NCBI RefSeq assembly: GCF_009749405.1
Contig: NZ_WBIQ01000009.1
Span: 274,355-338,354 of the forward strand
Length of the DNA stretch: 64,000 nt
DNA from: Agromyces lapidis
GTDB taxonomy: Bacteria > Actinomycetota > Actinomycetes > Actinomycetales > Microbacteriaceae
Direction: 5' to 3'
Positions 6,979 to 17,262 of the stretch are shown piece after piece (position 1 is the first letter of the stretch; each line of letters begins with the position of its first letter). The translations under genes were made by a program, and so were the position numbers. Under the pieces are notes generated by a model. That model did no database searches, was not told the origin of the DNA, and was given only the letters and a program-made list of their open reading frames with translations.

Positions 6979-8553
6979 TCACTCCTCCGCGACCGCGCGC
7001 GAGAGCGTCTCGCCGCGGAAGTAGGCCGGGCGCTTCCAGCTCTGCCAGAACATGATCACGACGCCCGTGAGCAGGATCACCATGCCGAGCACGAACACGA
7101 GGCCGACACCGAGGATGTTCGAGCCCGAGCCGTAGGCCGGGTCCATGCTGTCGATGAGGGTCGTGAAGAACAGCACCGTGAGGATGAGCCCGCCGACGAA
7201 CGGCGCGAACAGCCGGAAGAAGAAGTCGCGGCCCGAGCGGAACCAGGTCTTGCGGAAGTACCAGACGCACGCGAACGCCGTGATGCCGTAGTAGAAGCAG
7301 ATCATCATGCCGAGCGTCGTGATCGTGTCCCACAGCACGTCCTCGCTGACGAAGCGCATGACCGTGTAGAACACGGCCGCGACGATCGCCGCGACCACGG
7401 TCGCGTAGCCGGGCGTGAAGAAGCGCGGGCTCACGCGCGCGAACTTCTCGGGCAGCGCGCCGTAGTGGCCCATGGCGAGCAGCGTGCGCGCGGGCGACAC
7501 GAAGGTCGACTGCAGCGAGGCCGCCGAGCTCGAGAGCACCGCGAGCGACATGAGGATCGCGAGCGGGCCGAGGACTGGGCCCGCGAGGTAGAAGAACGCG
7601 TTCTCCTGGATGTCCTCGTTGCCGAGGCCGACGCCCTCGGTGCCGACGCCCGCGAAGGCGAGCGAGCCCATCGCGACGAAGAGGTAGATCGCGACGACGA
7701 TCGTGACAGTCAGGGTCGCCGCACGTCCGGGCGTGGTGCGCGAGCCCTTCGTCTCCTCGTTCATCGTGAGCGTGACGTCCCAGCCCCAGAACACGAACAG
7801 CGAGACCGAGAGGCCCGCGACGACGGCCGAGAACGAGCCGACCTCGAAGGGGTTGAACCAGCTGAGCTCGACGGGAGTCGCGTCGAACGCGGTGCCGTTC
7901 GCGACGTGCCAGAACGCGGCGACGCCGAAGCCGATCATGACGAGCAGCTGGAACCCGACGAGCCAGTACTGCACCTTCTGGGTGGTCTGCATGTCGCGGT
8001 ACGAGATGAGCGTCGCGCCGAGGATGAACACGAGGCACGTGGCGACGTTCACGAACGGGTTGCCGACGAGGGCGGCCACGGCCGCGCCGTCGCCGCCGAA
8101 GAAGTCGACGAGCTGCGAGACCGCGAGGTAGAAGAACTCGACCGCGATGCCCGCGAGGTTCGAGAGCACCACCACCGTCGCCGCGATGAGGCCCCAGCCG
8201 CCCATCCAGCCGAGCCACGGGCCGAACGCCCGCGTCGCCCAGGTGAACGAGGTGCCCGAGTCGGGCATCGCGTTGTTGAGCTCGCGGTAGCCGAACGCGA
8301 CGAGCAGCATCGGGATGAACCCGAGCAGGAAGATCGCGGGCAGCTGCGTGCCCACCTCGGCGACCGTCGGGCCGAGCGCCCCCGTCAGCGTGTACGCCGG
8401 CGCGATGCACGAGATGCCGATGACGATCGCGCCGATCAGGCCGACCGATCCTGCCGAGAGGCCCTTCTTCGAGAGGCCCGTGTCGGACCCGTCGACGGAC
8501 GCGCTCGCGGTGGTGAGCGGCGCGTGCGGTTCGGAGTGGTGGGGGTGCGTCAT
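6979..8553 (-). CDS. APC-family amino acid/polyamine permease
   Basis: 524 residues with about twelve transmembrane helices. The first runs through VGLIGAIVIGISCIAPAYTL, the consensus start of APC permeases. A MNEETKGS stretch follows helix 6, as in this family. It starts at ATG 8553, eleven bases after the universal stress protein gene, and is the last gene of the amine oxidase transcription unit. The neighbours oxidise putrescine-type amines and GABA, so putrescine or GABA uptake is the likely role. This is inferred from context; the sequence alone says only amino acid/amine permease. Confidence 0.88.
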   Translation of the reverse strand: MTHPHHSEPHAPLTTASASVDGSDTGLSKKGLSAGSVGLIGAIVIGISCIAPAYTLTGALGPTVAEVGTQLPAIFLLGFIPMLLVAFGYRELNNAMPDSGTSFTWATRAFGPWLGWMGGWGLIAATVVVLSNLAGIAVEFFYLAVSQLVDFFGGDGAAVAALVGNPFVNVATCLVFILGATLISYRDMQTTQKVQYWLVGFQLLVMIGFGVAAFWHVANGTAFDATPVELSWFNPFEVGSFSAVVAGLSVSLFVFWGWDVTLTMNEETKGSRTTPGRAATLTVTIVVAIYLFVAMGSLAFAGVGTEGVGLGNEDIQENAFFYLAGPVLGPLAILMSLAVLSSSAASLQSTFVSPARTLLAMGHYGALPEKFARVSPRFFTPGYATVVAAIVAAVFYTVMRFVSEDVLWDTITTLGMMICFYYGITAFACVWYFRKTWFRSGRDFFFRLFAPFVGGLILTVLFFTTLIDSMDPAYGSGSNILGVGLVFVLGMVILLTGVVIMFWQSWKRPAYFRGETLSRAVAEE

Positions 8554-8564
8554 TGCGGAGTCTT

Positions 8565-9440
8565 TCAGTTGTTGGGTCGCGGCACGACGATCATCGGCAC
8601 CGGCAGCTCGCGGAGCATCTTCGAGCCGGTGGACCCGAGGAACAGGCGGCTCGGGGTCGCGAGCCGGCTCGACCCGACGAGCACGATCTCGCCGGCGTGC
8701 CAGTCGAGTCCGCGCACCGACTCCTCGATCGAGGAGCCGGTCGCGGTGGAGACGGTCGCCTCGACGCCGTCGGGCAGCGCCCGCTGCGCCTCGGCGAGCA
8801 CCTCGTCGGCGTGGGCGGTGCTGGTGAGGTCGGCGAGCTCCTCGTCCATGCCGTTCGGCAGGTCGATGGGCACGAGCGAGAGCAGGCGCAGCGGCGCGTG
8901 GGTCGCGCGCCCAAGGCGAACGGATGCCTCGAGCACGGCGCTCGCCCCGGCGCGCAGGCCGATCGCCGCGGTGATGCGGGTGACGCCGAGCGAGGTCGGC
9001 ACCTCGCGGGAGCCCGCGGGCGCGAGCGCGACCGGGACATCCGCGGCGTGCAGCAGCGCGCTCGCGACCGAACCGATGCGCGCGCGCCCGAGCGCGGCGC
9101 CGCGGGCCGAACCGACCACGATGAGCGACGCGCCGAACTCGTGCGCGGCGTCGACGAGTCCCTCGGCGAACGACTCGGCGTAGCGGATGTGCAGCGACTG
9201 CTCGATGTCGTCGCCGATCTTCGCGCTCGCCTCGGCCAGCCAGCGCTGCGAGCGCGCCTTGACGTGCCGCTCGTAGCCGGGGTCGCGGGGGACGACGCCG
9301 CCGCGGGCCTCGATGGGCAGGATCATGACGACCTCGAGGAAGGCCTCGGTCGCCCCGGCGAGCCGTGCGCCGAACGCGAGCGCGTCGGCACCCGAGTCGT
9401 CGGCCGTGTAGCCGACGACGATGCGGATCGATTCGGACAT
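8565..9440 (-). CDS. tandem universal stress protein
   Basis: 291 residues forming two Usp domains, about 1-145 and 150-291. Each ends with an ATP-binding type loop: VVGSARGAALGRARIGSVAS in the first and LVGSSRLATPSRLFLGSTGS in the second. No signal peptide or membrane segment is seen. It lies between the amine oxidase and permease genes with gaps of 14 and 11 bases, so it is co-transcribed with them. Usp proteins beside transporters are common; a regulatory ATP- or nucleotide-sensing role for the permease is possible but not shown. Confidence 0.9.
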   Translation of the reverse strand: MSESIRIVVGYTADDSGADALAFGARLAGATEAFLEVVMILPIEARGGVVPRDPGYERHVKARSQRWLAEASAKIGDDIEQSLHIRYAESFAEGLVDAAHEFGASLIVVGSARGAALGRARIGSVASALLHAADVPVALAPAGSREVPTSLGVTRITAAIGLRAGASAVLEASVRLGRATHAPLRLLSLVPIDLPNGMDEELADLTSTAHADEVLAEAQRALPDGVEATVSTATGSSIEESVRGLDWHAGEIVLVGSSRLATPSRLFLGSTGSKMLRELPVPMIVVPRPNN

Positions 9441-9454
9441 CGTGGGGACTCCGC

Positions 9455-10831
9455 TCAGCTCGCGAGACTCTGCTCGTTGAGAATCTGCTCGGCGACGAGG
9501 CGGCCCATGCGGATCGCACCGTCGACGTGCTGGTAGCCCTTGCCGGCCATGTCGGAGCAGGCGAAGTGGATCGGGCCGACGTTCTTGCGCAGGTCGGCGC
9601 CATAGCGGGCGAGGCCGCCCATGTCGAAGCTCGCGGCGTACGCGCCGCGCGTCCACTCCTCGCTGCCCCAGTCGCTCTCGTAGTAGACGACGGGGTCGAG
9701 TGCCTCGGGGCCGTAGTAGTGCGAGAGCGACTCGAGGATCTTCGCCTTCCGCTCCTCGGCGGAGAGGGCGAAGACGCCGTCGGCCTCCTCGTCGGAGACG
9801 AAGCCGACGAGGGTGCCGCGGGTGTCGCCGTGGTTCGTGTTGTCGTACGCCTCGTGCGAGAGCTCGTAGGGGCTGAACGCGGTGCCCGAGAGGCCCTGCT
9901 CGCGCCAGAACGGCGTCTCGTAGACGGCGTGCACCTTGATGACGAAGCCCATCGAGAGGTGCTGGTGCAGCTGGTGCTGACGGCGGGGCAGCGGCGGCTC
10001 GTACGAGATGCGGCTGTAGAGGATCGGCGGCACGGCGAGGATGACGCGCTTGGCGTGCACCTCGATCGAGTCGGTGACGGCGACGACGCCCTCGGCGAGG
10101 TCGTCGGGGTTCCAGCGGATCTTGCGCACCGGCTGGTTCAGGCGCACGGCGTCGCCGAGCTTCGCGGCGAGGCCGAGCGGCACCTGCTGGAGGCCGCCGA
10201 CGACGCGGGCGTCGAGGATGAAGTCGGCGTCGACGAGGTTCGAGAACGAGCCGGCCGACGCGGCCATGAGCAGGGCCTGCAGCGCGCTGAACGCGTGCGT
10301 CGGCTTCGTGAGCATCGCACCGGCGATGAACATGCCGATGTTGAGCTTCGCCTCCTCGTCGTCGGTCTGCGTGCCGAGCCACTCGGCGAACGAGATCTCG
10401 TCGAGCTCCTTCGCGCGCGGGTGCTCCCACGGGGCGTCGGGGTCGATCTCGGCGACGAGCGCGTCGAGCTTCTCGATGAGGCCGACGATCTCGCCCTCGG
10501 TCTTCGCCGGAACCGGGAAGATCTCGCCCTCGAACAGGCGCCGCTCGCCGTCCTCCGCGATGTAGACGTTCTTGCCCTCGCGGTAGCGCGTGTAGGTCTC
10601 GAGGCCGAGCTCGGCGAGCGTCTCGATCAGGGCGTCCTGGTCGGGCGAGACCCACTGGCCGCCGATCTCGAGCATGGCGCCGTCGACGTCGCCGGTCCAG
10701 AGGCGCCCGCCGACGCGGTCGCGGGCCTCGAGCACGACGACCGATTCGCCGGCGTCCTTCAGCTTGTTGGCGGCGGTGAGGCCTGCGGCCCCCGCGCCGA
10801 CGATGACGACGTCGGTCTCGATGCGTTCCAT
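9455..10831 (-). CDS. puo: flavin monoamine oxidase, probably putrescine oxidase
   Basis: 458 residues. The N-terminal Rossmann motif VGAGAAG (11-17) and VLEARDRVGGR bind FAD. The C-terminal part GPIHFACSDMAGKGYQHVDG is typical of the amine oxidase family. These enzymes use oxygen to turn a primary amine into an aldehyde, ammonia and peroxide. With gabD and gabT upstream, the expected route is putrescine to 4-aminobutanal to GABA to succinate. The exact substrate (putrescine, tyramine or GABA-related amine) is inferred from the neighbours. A terminator-like hairpin separates it from gabD, so it may have its own promoter. Confidence 0.85.
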   Translation of the reverse strand: MERIETDVVIVGAGAAGLTAANKLKDAGESVVVLEARDRVGGRLWTGDVDGAMLEIGGQWVSPDQDALIETLAELGLETYTRYREGKNVYIAEDGERRLFEGEIFPVPAKTEGEIVGLIEKLDALVAEIDPDAPWEHPRAKELDEISFAEWLGTQTDDEEAKLNIGMFIAGAMLTKPTHAFSALQALLMAASAGSFSNLVDADFILDARVVGGLQQVPLGLAAKLGDAVRLNQPVRKIRWNPDDLAEGVVAVTDSIEVHAKRVILAVPPILYSRISYEPPLPRRQHQLHQHLSMGFVIKVHAVYETPFWREQGLSGTAFSPYELSHEAYDNTNHGDTRGTLVGFVSDEEADGVFALSAEERKAKILESLSHYYGPEALDPVVYYESDWGSEEWTRGAYAASFDMGGLARYGADLRKNVGPIHFACSDMAGKGYQHVDGAIRMGRLVAEQILNEQSLAS

Positions 10832-10887
10832 GATCTTCTTCGTTTCGCTTTCGCTTGCGGTTCGTGGGGCTCGCGCCCGAAAAGAGG

Positions 10888-10926
10888 CGAGCGGATGCCA
10901 CGGGCTCGGCCGGTGGCATCCGCTCG
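10888..10926 (-). terminator. intrinsic terminator after gabD
   Basis: The perfect 14-bp stem CGAGCGGATGCCAC / GTGGCATCCGCTCG has an 11-base loop and starts 7 bases beyond the gabD stop. On the minus strand it is followed by CCTCTTTTCGGG, a short T-run. It should reduce read-through from gabT-gdh-gabD into the amine oxidase gene. Confidence 0.75.
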
Positions 10927-10932
10927 CATCGC

Positions 10933-12402
10933 TCAGCTCACCGGGATGAGCGTGTACTTGGTGTCGAGGTACTCGTGGATGCCCTCTGCGCCGCCCTCGC
11001 GGCCGATGCCCGACTGCTTGATGCCGCCGAAGGGGGCCGCCGCGTTCGAGACGAGGCCGGTGTTGAGGCCCATCATGCCCGTGGCGAGCTTCTCGATCAT
11101 GCGCTGGCCGCGCGCCAGGTCCTGCGTGAAGACGTAGGAGACGAGGCCGTACTCGGTGTCGTTGGCGAGGCGCACCGCTTCGTCTTCGGTCGAGAAGGTG
11201 GTGATGCCGAGCACCGGACCGAAGATCTCCTCCTTGAGGAGTCGGGCGTCGGCCGAGACGTCGCCGAGCACCGTCGGCGCGTAGAACGTGCCCGCGCCGT
11301 CGATGACGGTGCCGCCGGTGAGGATCTTCGCGCCCTTGCCGACCGCGTCCTGCACGAGCTCGTCGGTCGTGGCGACCGCCTTGTCGTCGATCAGCGGGCC
11401 GATGTTGACGCCGTCCTCGGTGCCGCGGCCGACCGAGAAGCCGGCGACGCGCTCGGCGACCCGCTTCGAGAACTCGGCGGCGACCGACTCGTGCACGATG
11501 AAGCGGTTGGCCGCGGTGCACGCCTGGCCGATGTTGCGGAACTTCGCGAGCATCGCGCCGTCGACCGCCTTGTCGAGGTCGGCGTCGCCGAACACGACGA
11601 ACGGGGCGTTGCCGCCGAGCTCCATCGAGGTGCGCAGGATGCCGGTGGCCGCCTGCTTCATGAGGGCGCGGCCGACGCCGGTCGAGCCGGTGAAGCTGAG
11701 CTTGCGCAGGCGCGGGTCCTCGATGATCGGGCCCGAGACGGCCGAGGAGGTCGAGGTCGCGATGACGTTCACGACGCCCTTGGGCAGGCCCACCTCTTCG
11801 AGCAGCTGCACGAACGCGATCGTCGTGAGCGGCGTGAGTGCCGGGGGCTTGATGACGACGGTGCAGCCGGCCGCGAGCGCAGGGGCGATCTTGCGGGTCG
11901 CCATCGCGAGCGGGAAGTTCCACGGGGTGATGAAGAACGAGGGGCCGACGGGGCGCTGCGAGACGACCATGTGGCCGGTGCCCTCGGGGTTCAGGCCGTA
12001 GCGGCCCGAGATGCGCACGGCCTCCTCGCTGAACCAGCGCAGGAACTCGCCGCCGTAGGCGACCTCGCCGCGCGCCTCGGCGAGGGGCTTGCCCATCTCG
12101 AGGGTCATGAGGAGCGCGAACTCCTCCTTGCGCTCCTGCAGCAGGTCGAAGGCGCGGCGCAGCAGCTCGCCGCGGACGCGGGGGGCGGTGGCCGCCCACT
12201 CGTCCTGCGCGGCGACGGCCGCGTCGAGGGCCTTGAGGCCGTCGGCCACCGAGGCGTCGGCGATCTCCTTGATGGTGTCGCCCGTGGCGGGGTCGACGAC
12301 GGCGAGGGTCTTGCCGCCCTCGGCCGGCACCCATTCGCCGGCGATGAAGAGGCCGGTCTCGACCTTGTCGAGCACCGAGGCTTCCAGCGTTGCGTTCGTC
12401 AT
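10933..12402 (-). CDS. gabD: NAD(P)-dependent succinate-semialdehyde dehydrogenase
   Basis: 489 residues, the normal length for class I aldehyde dehydrogenases. Catalytic residues are visible: N162 in FFITPWNF, E261 in MELGGN and the nucleophile C295 in NIGQACTAANR. The C-terminal NTGLVSNAAAPFGGIKQSG resembles GabD closely. It oxidises succinate semialdehyde from the GabT reaction to succinate, and may also take 4-aminobutanal from the amine oxidase. A hairpin lies upstream and a terminator downstream, so expression may differ from gabT. The start ATG at 12402 matches the family N-terminus. Confidence 0.9.
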   Translation of the reverse strand: MTNATLEASVLDKVETGLFIAGEWVPAEGGKTLAVVDPATGDTIKEIADASVADGLKALDAAVAAQDEWAATAPRVRGELLRRAFDLLQERKEEFALLMTLEMGKPLAEARGEVAYGGEFLRWFSEEAVRISGRYGLNPEGTGHMVVSQRPVGPSFFITPWNFPLAMATRKIAPALAAGCTVVIKPPALTPLTTIAFVQLLEEVGLPKGVVNVIATSTSSAVSGPIIEDPRLRKLSFTGSTGVGRALMKQAATGILRTSMELGGNAPFVVFGDADLDKAVDGAMLAKFRNIGQACTAANRFIVHESVAAEFSKRVAERVAGFSVGRGTEDGVNIGPLIDDKAVATTDELVQDAVGKGAKILTGGTVIDGAGTFYAPTVLGDVSADARLLKEEIFGPVLGITTFSTEDEAVRLANDTEYGLVSYVFTQDLARGQRMIEKLATGMMGLNTGLVSNAAAPFGGIKQSGIGREGGAEGIHEYLDTKYTLIPVS

Positions 12403-12463
12403 GTGTGACTTCCCGTTCGATGATTCGTGCAGTTCGTGCAGTGTGCTGCGGGTGCGGATGTCT

Positions 12464-12501
12464 CCGAGTCGCCCGCTTCCGTGCGAAGACGGGCGACTCG
12501 G
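12464..12501. promoter_or_regulatory. intercistronic hairpin between dehydrogenase genes
   Basis: The stem CCGAGTCGCCCG (12464-12475) / CGGGCGACTCGG (12490-12501) is extended inside by CTTC/GAAG. It sits 16 bases after the gdh stop and 61 before the gabD start. Two copies of TTCGTGCAG stand in tandem (12425-12442) between it and gabD. It may act as a partial terminator, a processing site or an mRNA-stability element. Confidence 0.6.
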
Positions 12502-12517
12502 GGAGGAAGGTGTCGGG

Positions 12518-13788
<1,271 letters not shown>

Positions 13789-13792
<4 letters not shown>

Positions 13793-15150
13793 GCCTGCTT
13801 GAGACCCTCTGCGATCACGCCGAGGCCCTCGATGAGGAGCTCGTCGGAGATGGTGAGCGGCGGCAGGAAGCGGATCACGTTGCCGTAGGTGCCGCACGTG
13901 AGCAGGATGACGCCCTGCTCGTGGGCGAACTTCGCGACCGCGTTCGTGAGCGCGGCGTCGGGAGCACCGGTGGCGGGGTCGACGAGCTCGATCGCGACCA
14001 TGGCGCCGCGACCGCGGACGTCGCCGATGCGGGGGTCGGCCGTGCGCAGCGCGTTGAGGCGCCCGATGAGCACCGAGCCGATCTCCTTCGCGCGCTCGAC
14101 GAGGCCGTCCTGCTCGTAGGTCTCGATCGTCGCGAGCGCGGCGGCGCAGGCGAGGGGCGAGCCCGCGTAGGTGCCGCCGAGGCCGCCGGCCATGGCGGAG
14201 TCCATGATCTCGGCGCGACCGGTGACGGCCGACAGCGGCAGGCCGCCGGCGATGCCCTTGGCGGTGACGATGACATCGGGAACGATGCCCTCGTGCTCGC
14301 TCGCGAACCAGGCGCCCGTGCGGGCGAAGCCGGTCTGCACCTCGTCGGCGATGAAGACGACGCCGTTCTTGTTCGCCCACTCGACGAGCGCGGCGAGGAA
14401 CCCGGTGGCGGGCACGATGAAGCCGCCCTCGCCCTGGATGGGCTCGATGATGATCGCGGCGAGGTTCTCGACGCCGACCTGCTTCTCGATCTGGAGGATC
14501 GCGCGGGCCGCGGCCTCACGGCCGTCGAGGCCGCCGTCGCGGAACGGGTAGCTGAGGGGGGCGCGGTACACCTCGGGGGCGAACGGGCCGAAGCCGCTCT
14601 TGTACGGGATGTTCTTCGCGGTGAGCCCCATGGTGAGGTTCGTGCGGCCGTGGTAGGCGTGGTCGAACGCGACGACGGCCTGCTTCTTCGTGTAGTGACG
14701 GGCGATCTTGATCGCGTTCTCGACGGCCTCGGCGCCCGAGTTGAACAGGGCCGAGCGCTTCTCGTGGTCGCCGGGGGTGAGCTCGTTGAGCTTCTCGGCG
14801 ACGGCGACGTAGCCCTCGTACGGCGAGACGGTGAAGCAGGTGTGGGTGAAGGCGTTCAGCTGCGCCGCGACGGCGTCGACGACGCGCGGGGCCGAGTTGC
14901 CGACACCGGTGACGGCGATGCCCGAGCCGAGGTCGATGAGCGAGTTGCCGTCGGCGTCGACGACGACGCCGCCGCCTGCGGCGACGACCGAGATGGGCAG
15001 GGTGTGGCCGACGCCGGCCGCGACGGCCTGCGCCTTGCGGGCGATGAGCTCCTGCGAGCGGGGGCCGGGGATGGCCGTGACGAGACGGCGCTCCTGGGCG
15101 AGTGCGGGGCCGCCGGGGGTGGTGGTGGCCGGGGTGTCGACGAGGGTCAT
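13789..15150 (-). CDS. gabT: 4-aminobutyrate--2-oxoglutarate transaminase
   Basis: 453 residues, class III PLP aminotransferase. D269 in IADEVQTGFARTG contacts the cofactor nitrogen, and K298 in VTAKGIAGGLP forms the Schiff base. It moves the amino group of GABA to 2-oxoglutarate, giving succinate semialdehyde and glutamate. The start is the ATG at 15150; a longer frame to 15276 would run through the regulatory boxes upstream. It is the first gene of the minus-strand gab operon and has a paired GTGTACAC-type box at 15229-15267, the same as that before the PucR gene at 32832. Confidence 0.93.
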
Positions 15151-15228
15151 GGCTGCTCCGATGCAATGTGACGACGGTGGCTGATGCGTCGATGGTAGGT
15201 CGGGCGGCACGGATGCCTCGGCGCCCGC

Positions 15229-15267
15229 GTGTACACGAAGCATCCACTTCTTGGACGCTGCGTACAA
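15229..15267. promoter_or_regulatory. paired GTGTACAC-type boxes upstream of gabT
   Basis: A perfect palindrome GTGTACAC (15229-15236) is followed by the imperfect copy GCGTACAA (15260-15267), with centres 31 bp apart. The nearer box is 78 bases before the gabT ATG. The PucR gene has two perfect copies with centres 30 bp apart in the matching position. This is a probable PucR binding region. Confidence 0.7.
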
Positions 15268-15272
15268 CGCGA

Positions 15273-15354
15273 ACACCCGGCTTCTGCAGGAGAAATGACG
15301 CGAGACGCCGTGTCAGGCGACCATCGTGACGAATTTCCTGCAGAAGCCGGGTGT
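15273..15354. repeat. palindromic element, copy 1
   Basis: The perfect 19-base arms ACACCCGGCTTCTGCAGGA (15273-15291) and TCCTGCAGAAGCCGGGTGT (15336-15354) enclose 44 bases. It lies between the ABC permease stop and the gabT boxes. The core TCCTGCAGAA also occurs in copy 2 (38524-38533), and the arm-to-arm offset (54 bp) nearly equals that of copies 2 and 3 (53 bp). Confidence 0.85.
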
Positions 15355-15368
15355 CGGGCCAGAGGGTC

Positions 15369-17258
15369 TCAGCGACCGGCGAGCTCCCGTTGCTCTTCGA
15401 GCTCCTGCGCCGCGACCGCGCGCGTCGCGGGGGCGGGCGGCTCGTTCGACGGCGCCGCCGTCCGCGCACCGAGCCCCGGGATCGCCGAGCGACGACGAGC
15501 CCGGCCGATCGCGCGCAGCGACACCGCCCACTGCAGCCCGTAGCCGATGAGGAACACCAGCAGGGTGAAGATGAGCGCCATCGCCGCTCCCTGGTCGGGC
15601 TGGTAGAGCTGTGCCGAACGCGGGCTGATCATCGCGTACATGTACACCGACAACGGCCGCGACTCGGGCGTCGCGAGAAACGCCGGCAGTGTGAACTCGT
15701 TCGTGCCGAGGATGAACATCTGGATCCACACCGCGAAAACCGTCGGCATGAGCAGCGGCGTCACGATGCGACGGAAGCCCTCGAGGGGGCTCGCGCCGCT
15801 CACGACCGCCGCCTCCTCGAGCTCCTTGCGGATCTGCAGCGTCGCGCTGTAGCTCGAGCGGTACGCGATCGACACCCGGTACGAGTACGCGATCACGAGC
15901 GCCGCGATCGTGCCGGCGAGCGGGATCACCGGGTTGATCACGAGGAAGGTGAGGAACATCGCGAAGCCCGCGATGACCGCGGGGATCGCGACCGAGGAGG
16001 AGGCGAAGAGATCCATGGCCCTTGCGCCCGGGGTGCGTCGACCGCGCGCGATGCCGTAGGCGAGCACCGTCGCCGCGACGCACGCGATCGTCGCGCTGGC
16101 GGCCGCGATGAGGAGCGTCCGCCCGAGCGACGCCCAGAACTCGCCGTCGGCGAGCACCTCGCCGAAGGCGGTGAAGTGCGTCTGCGTGGCGAGCGCCTCG
16201 AACGAGAACGCGATCGGGTACGGCGTGATCGCCGACCAGAGCAGGGCGAACATCGGTAGGACGGCGGTGAGCAGCACGAAGACGAAGATGGCGAGGAGCA
16301 CCGGCGCCTTCCAGCCGCCGAGCTTCATGGTCGTCGGCCGGAACCCCTTGCCCGAGATCGAGGCGCGGCGCTCCGCGCTACGGGTCGCCCGGAGGTAGAT
16401 CACGAAGGCGATCGTCGTGATCACGAGGAACACGCAGCCCCACGCCGCGGCGAGCCCGTACTGCGGCAGTTCGCCGGCGCCCGCGCTGATGAGGTTCCAG
16501 AGCTTCAGGGCGAAGATGTCCTTGCCCGCCTCCTGGCCGAACAGCAGCGGGATCTCGAGGCTGCCGAGGCCGAGGATGCCGGTGAGCACGGCGACGCCGA
16601 GGAGGCCCGGCCAGAGCATCGGCAGGGTCACCCGTCGCAGGGTCTGCCCCCACGACGCGCCCGACACCCGTGCCGACTCCTCGAGCGAGCCGTCCATCGA
16701 GGTGAGGATCGGCACGATCATGAGGAACGGGAACGTCACGTTCGTGAGCGACTGCACGACCGTCATCGTCGCGAACGAGTAGGGGTCGATGACGAGGTCG
16801 CCGGGTAGCAGCCGCAGCAGCTGGTTCAGCACGCCCGACTCGGGCGAGAGCATGAGCTGGTACGCCTGCGCCTTGACGATGGGCGGGATGATGAACGGCA
16901 CCACGACGAGCACCGAGATCACCCGCCTGAACGGGATGTCGGTGCGCACCGTGACCCACGCGAGGCCGAAGGCGAGCAGCAGCGAGATGATCGTCGAACC
17001 GCCGACGAAGACGGCGGTCGAGCCGAGCACCGACCAGAAGTCCTCGCGCAGCTCCCAGAGGGTGACGAAGTTGTCGACCGACCACTTCGCGCTCGACACG
17101 CCGAACGGCAGGAACGGACCACGGAACGCCGTGATGACCTGCACGGCGAGCGGGATCGCGAGGAGGAGGGTGATCACCGCTCCTGCGACGATCGTCGCGA
17201 TCTTCATTCCGGTCGGCCGGGTTCGCCCGGCCGTCGTGGTCCGTCCTGCCGTCGACAT
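15369..17258 (-). CDS. fused double permease of an ABC importer (FbpB/PhnV type)
   Basis: 629 residues comprising two binding-protein-dependent permease halves, about 20-290 and 310-590, each with six or so membrane helices. Both EAA loops are present: ESARVSGASWGQTLRRVTLP in the first half and EEAAVVSGASPLEGFRRIVT in the second. Fused permeases of this size serve ferric iron, 2-aminoethylphosphonate, polyamine or similar importers. It starts 4 bases after the solute-binding protein gene and ends the operon just before palindromic element copy 1. The hydrophilic tail after residue 590 is variable. Confidence 0.9.
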   Translation of the reverse strand: MSTAGRTTTAGRTRPTGMKIATIVAGAVITLLLAIPLAVQVITAFRGPFLPFGVSSAKWSVDNFVTLWELREDFWSVLGSTAVFVGGSTIISLLLAFGLAWVTVRTDIPFRRVISVLVVVPFIIPPIVKAQAYQLMLSPESGVLNQLLRLLPGDLVIDPYSFATMTVVQSLTNVTFPFLMIVPILTSMDGSLEESARVSGASWGQTLRRVTLPMLWPGLLGVAVLTGILGLGSLEIPLLFGQEAGKDIFALKLWNLISAGAGELPQYGLAAAWGCVFLVITTIAFVIYLRATRSAERRASISGKGFRPTTMKLGGWKAPVLLAIFVFVLLTAVLPMFALLWSAITPYPIAFSFEALATQTHFTAFGEVLADGEFWASLGRTLLIAAASATIACVAATVLAYGIARGRRTPGARAMDLFASSSVAIPAVIAGFAMFLTFLVINPVIPLAGTIAALVIAYSYRVSIAYRSSYSATLQIRKELEEAAVVSGASPLEGFRRIVTPLLMPTVFAVWIQMFILGTNEFTLPAFLATPESRPLSVYMYAMISPRSAQLYQPDQGAAMALIFTLLVFLIGYGLQWAVSLRAIGRARRRSAIPGLGARTAAPSNEPPAPATRAVAAQELEEQRELAGR

Positions 17259-17262
17259 GCGG

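Noticed and set aside
15151..15276. Longer N-terminus for GabT reaching 15276
   Set aside because: It would place the regulatory boxes inside the coding region and adds residues not found in the family; ATG 15150 matches the normal GabT N-terminus.
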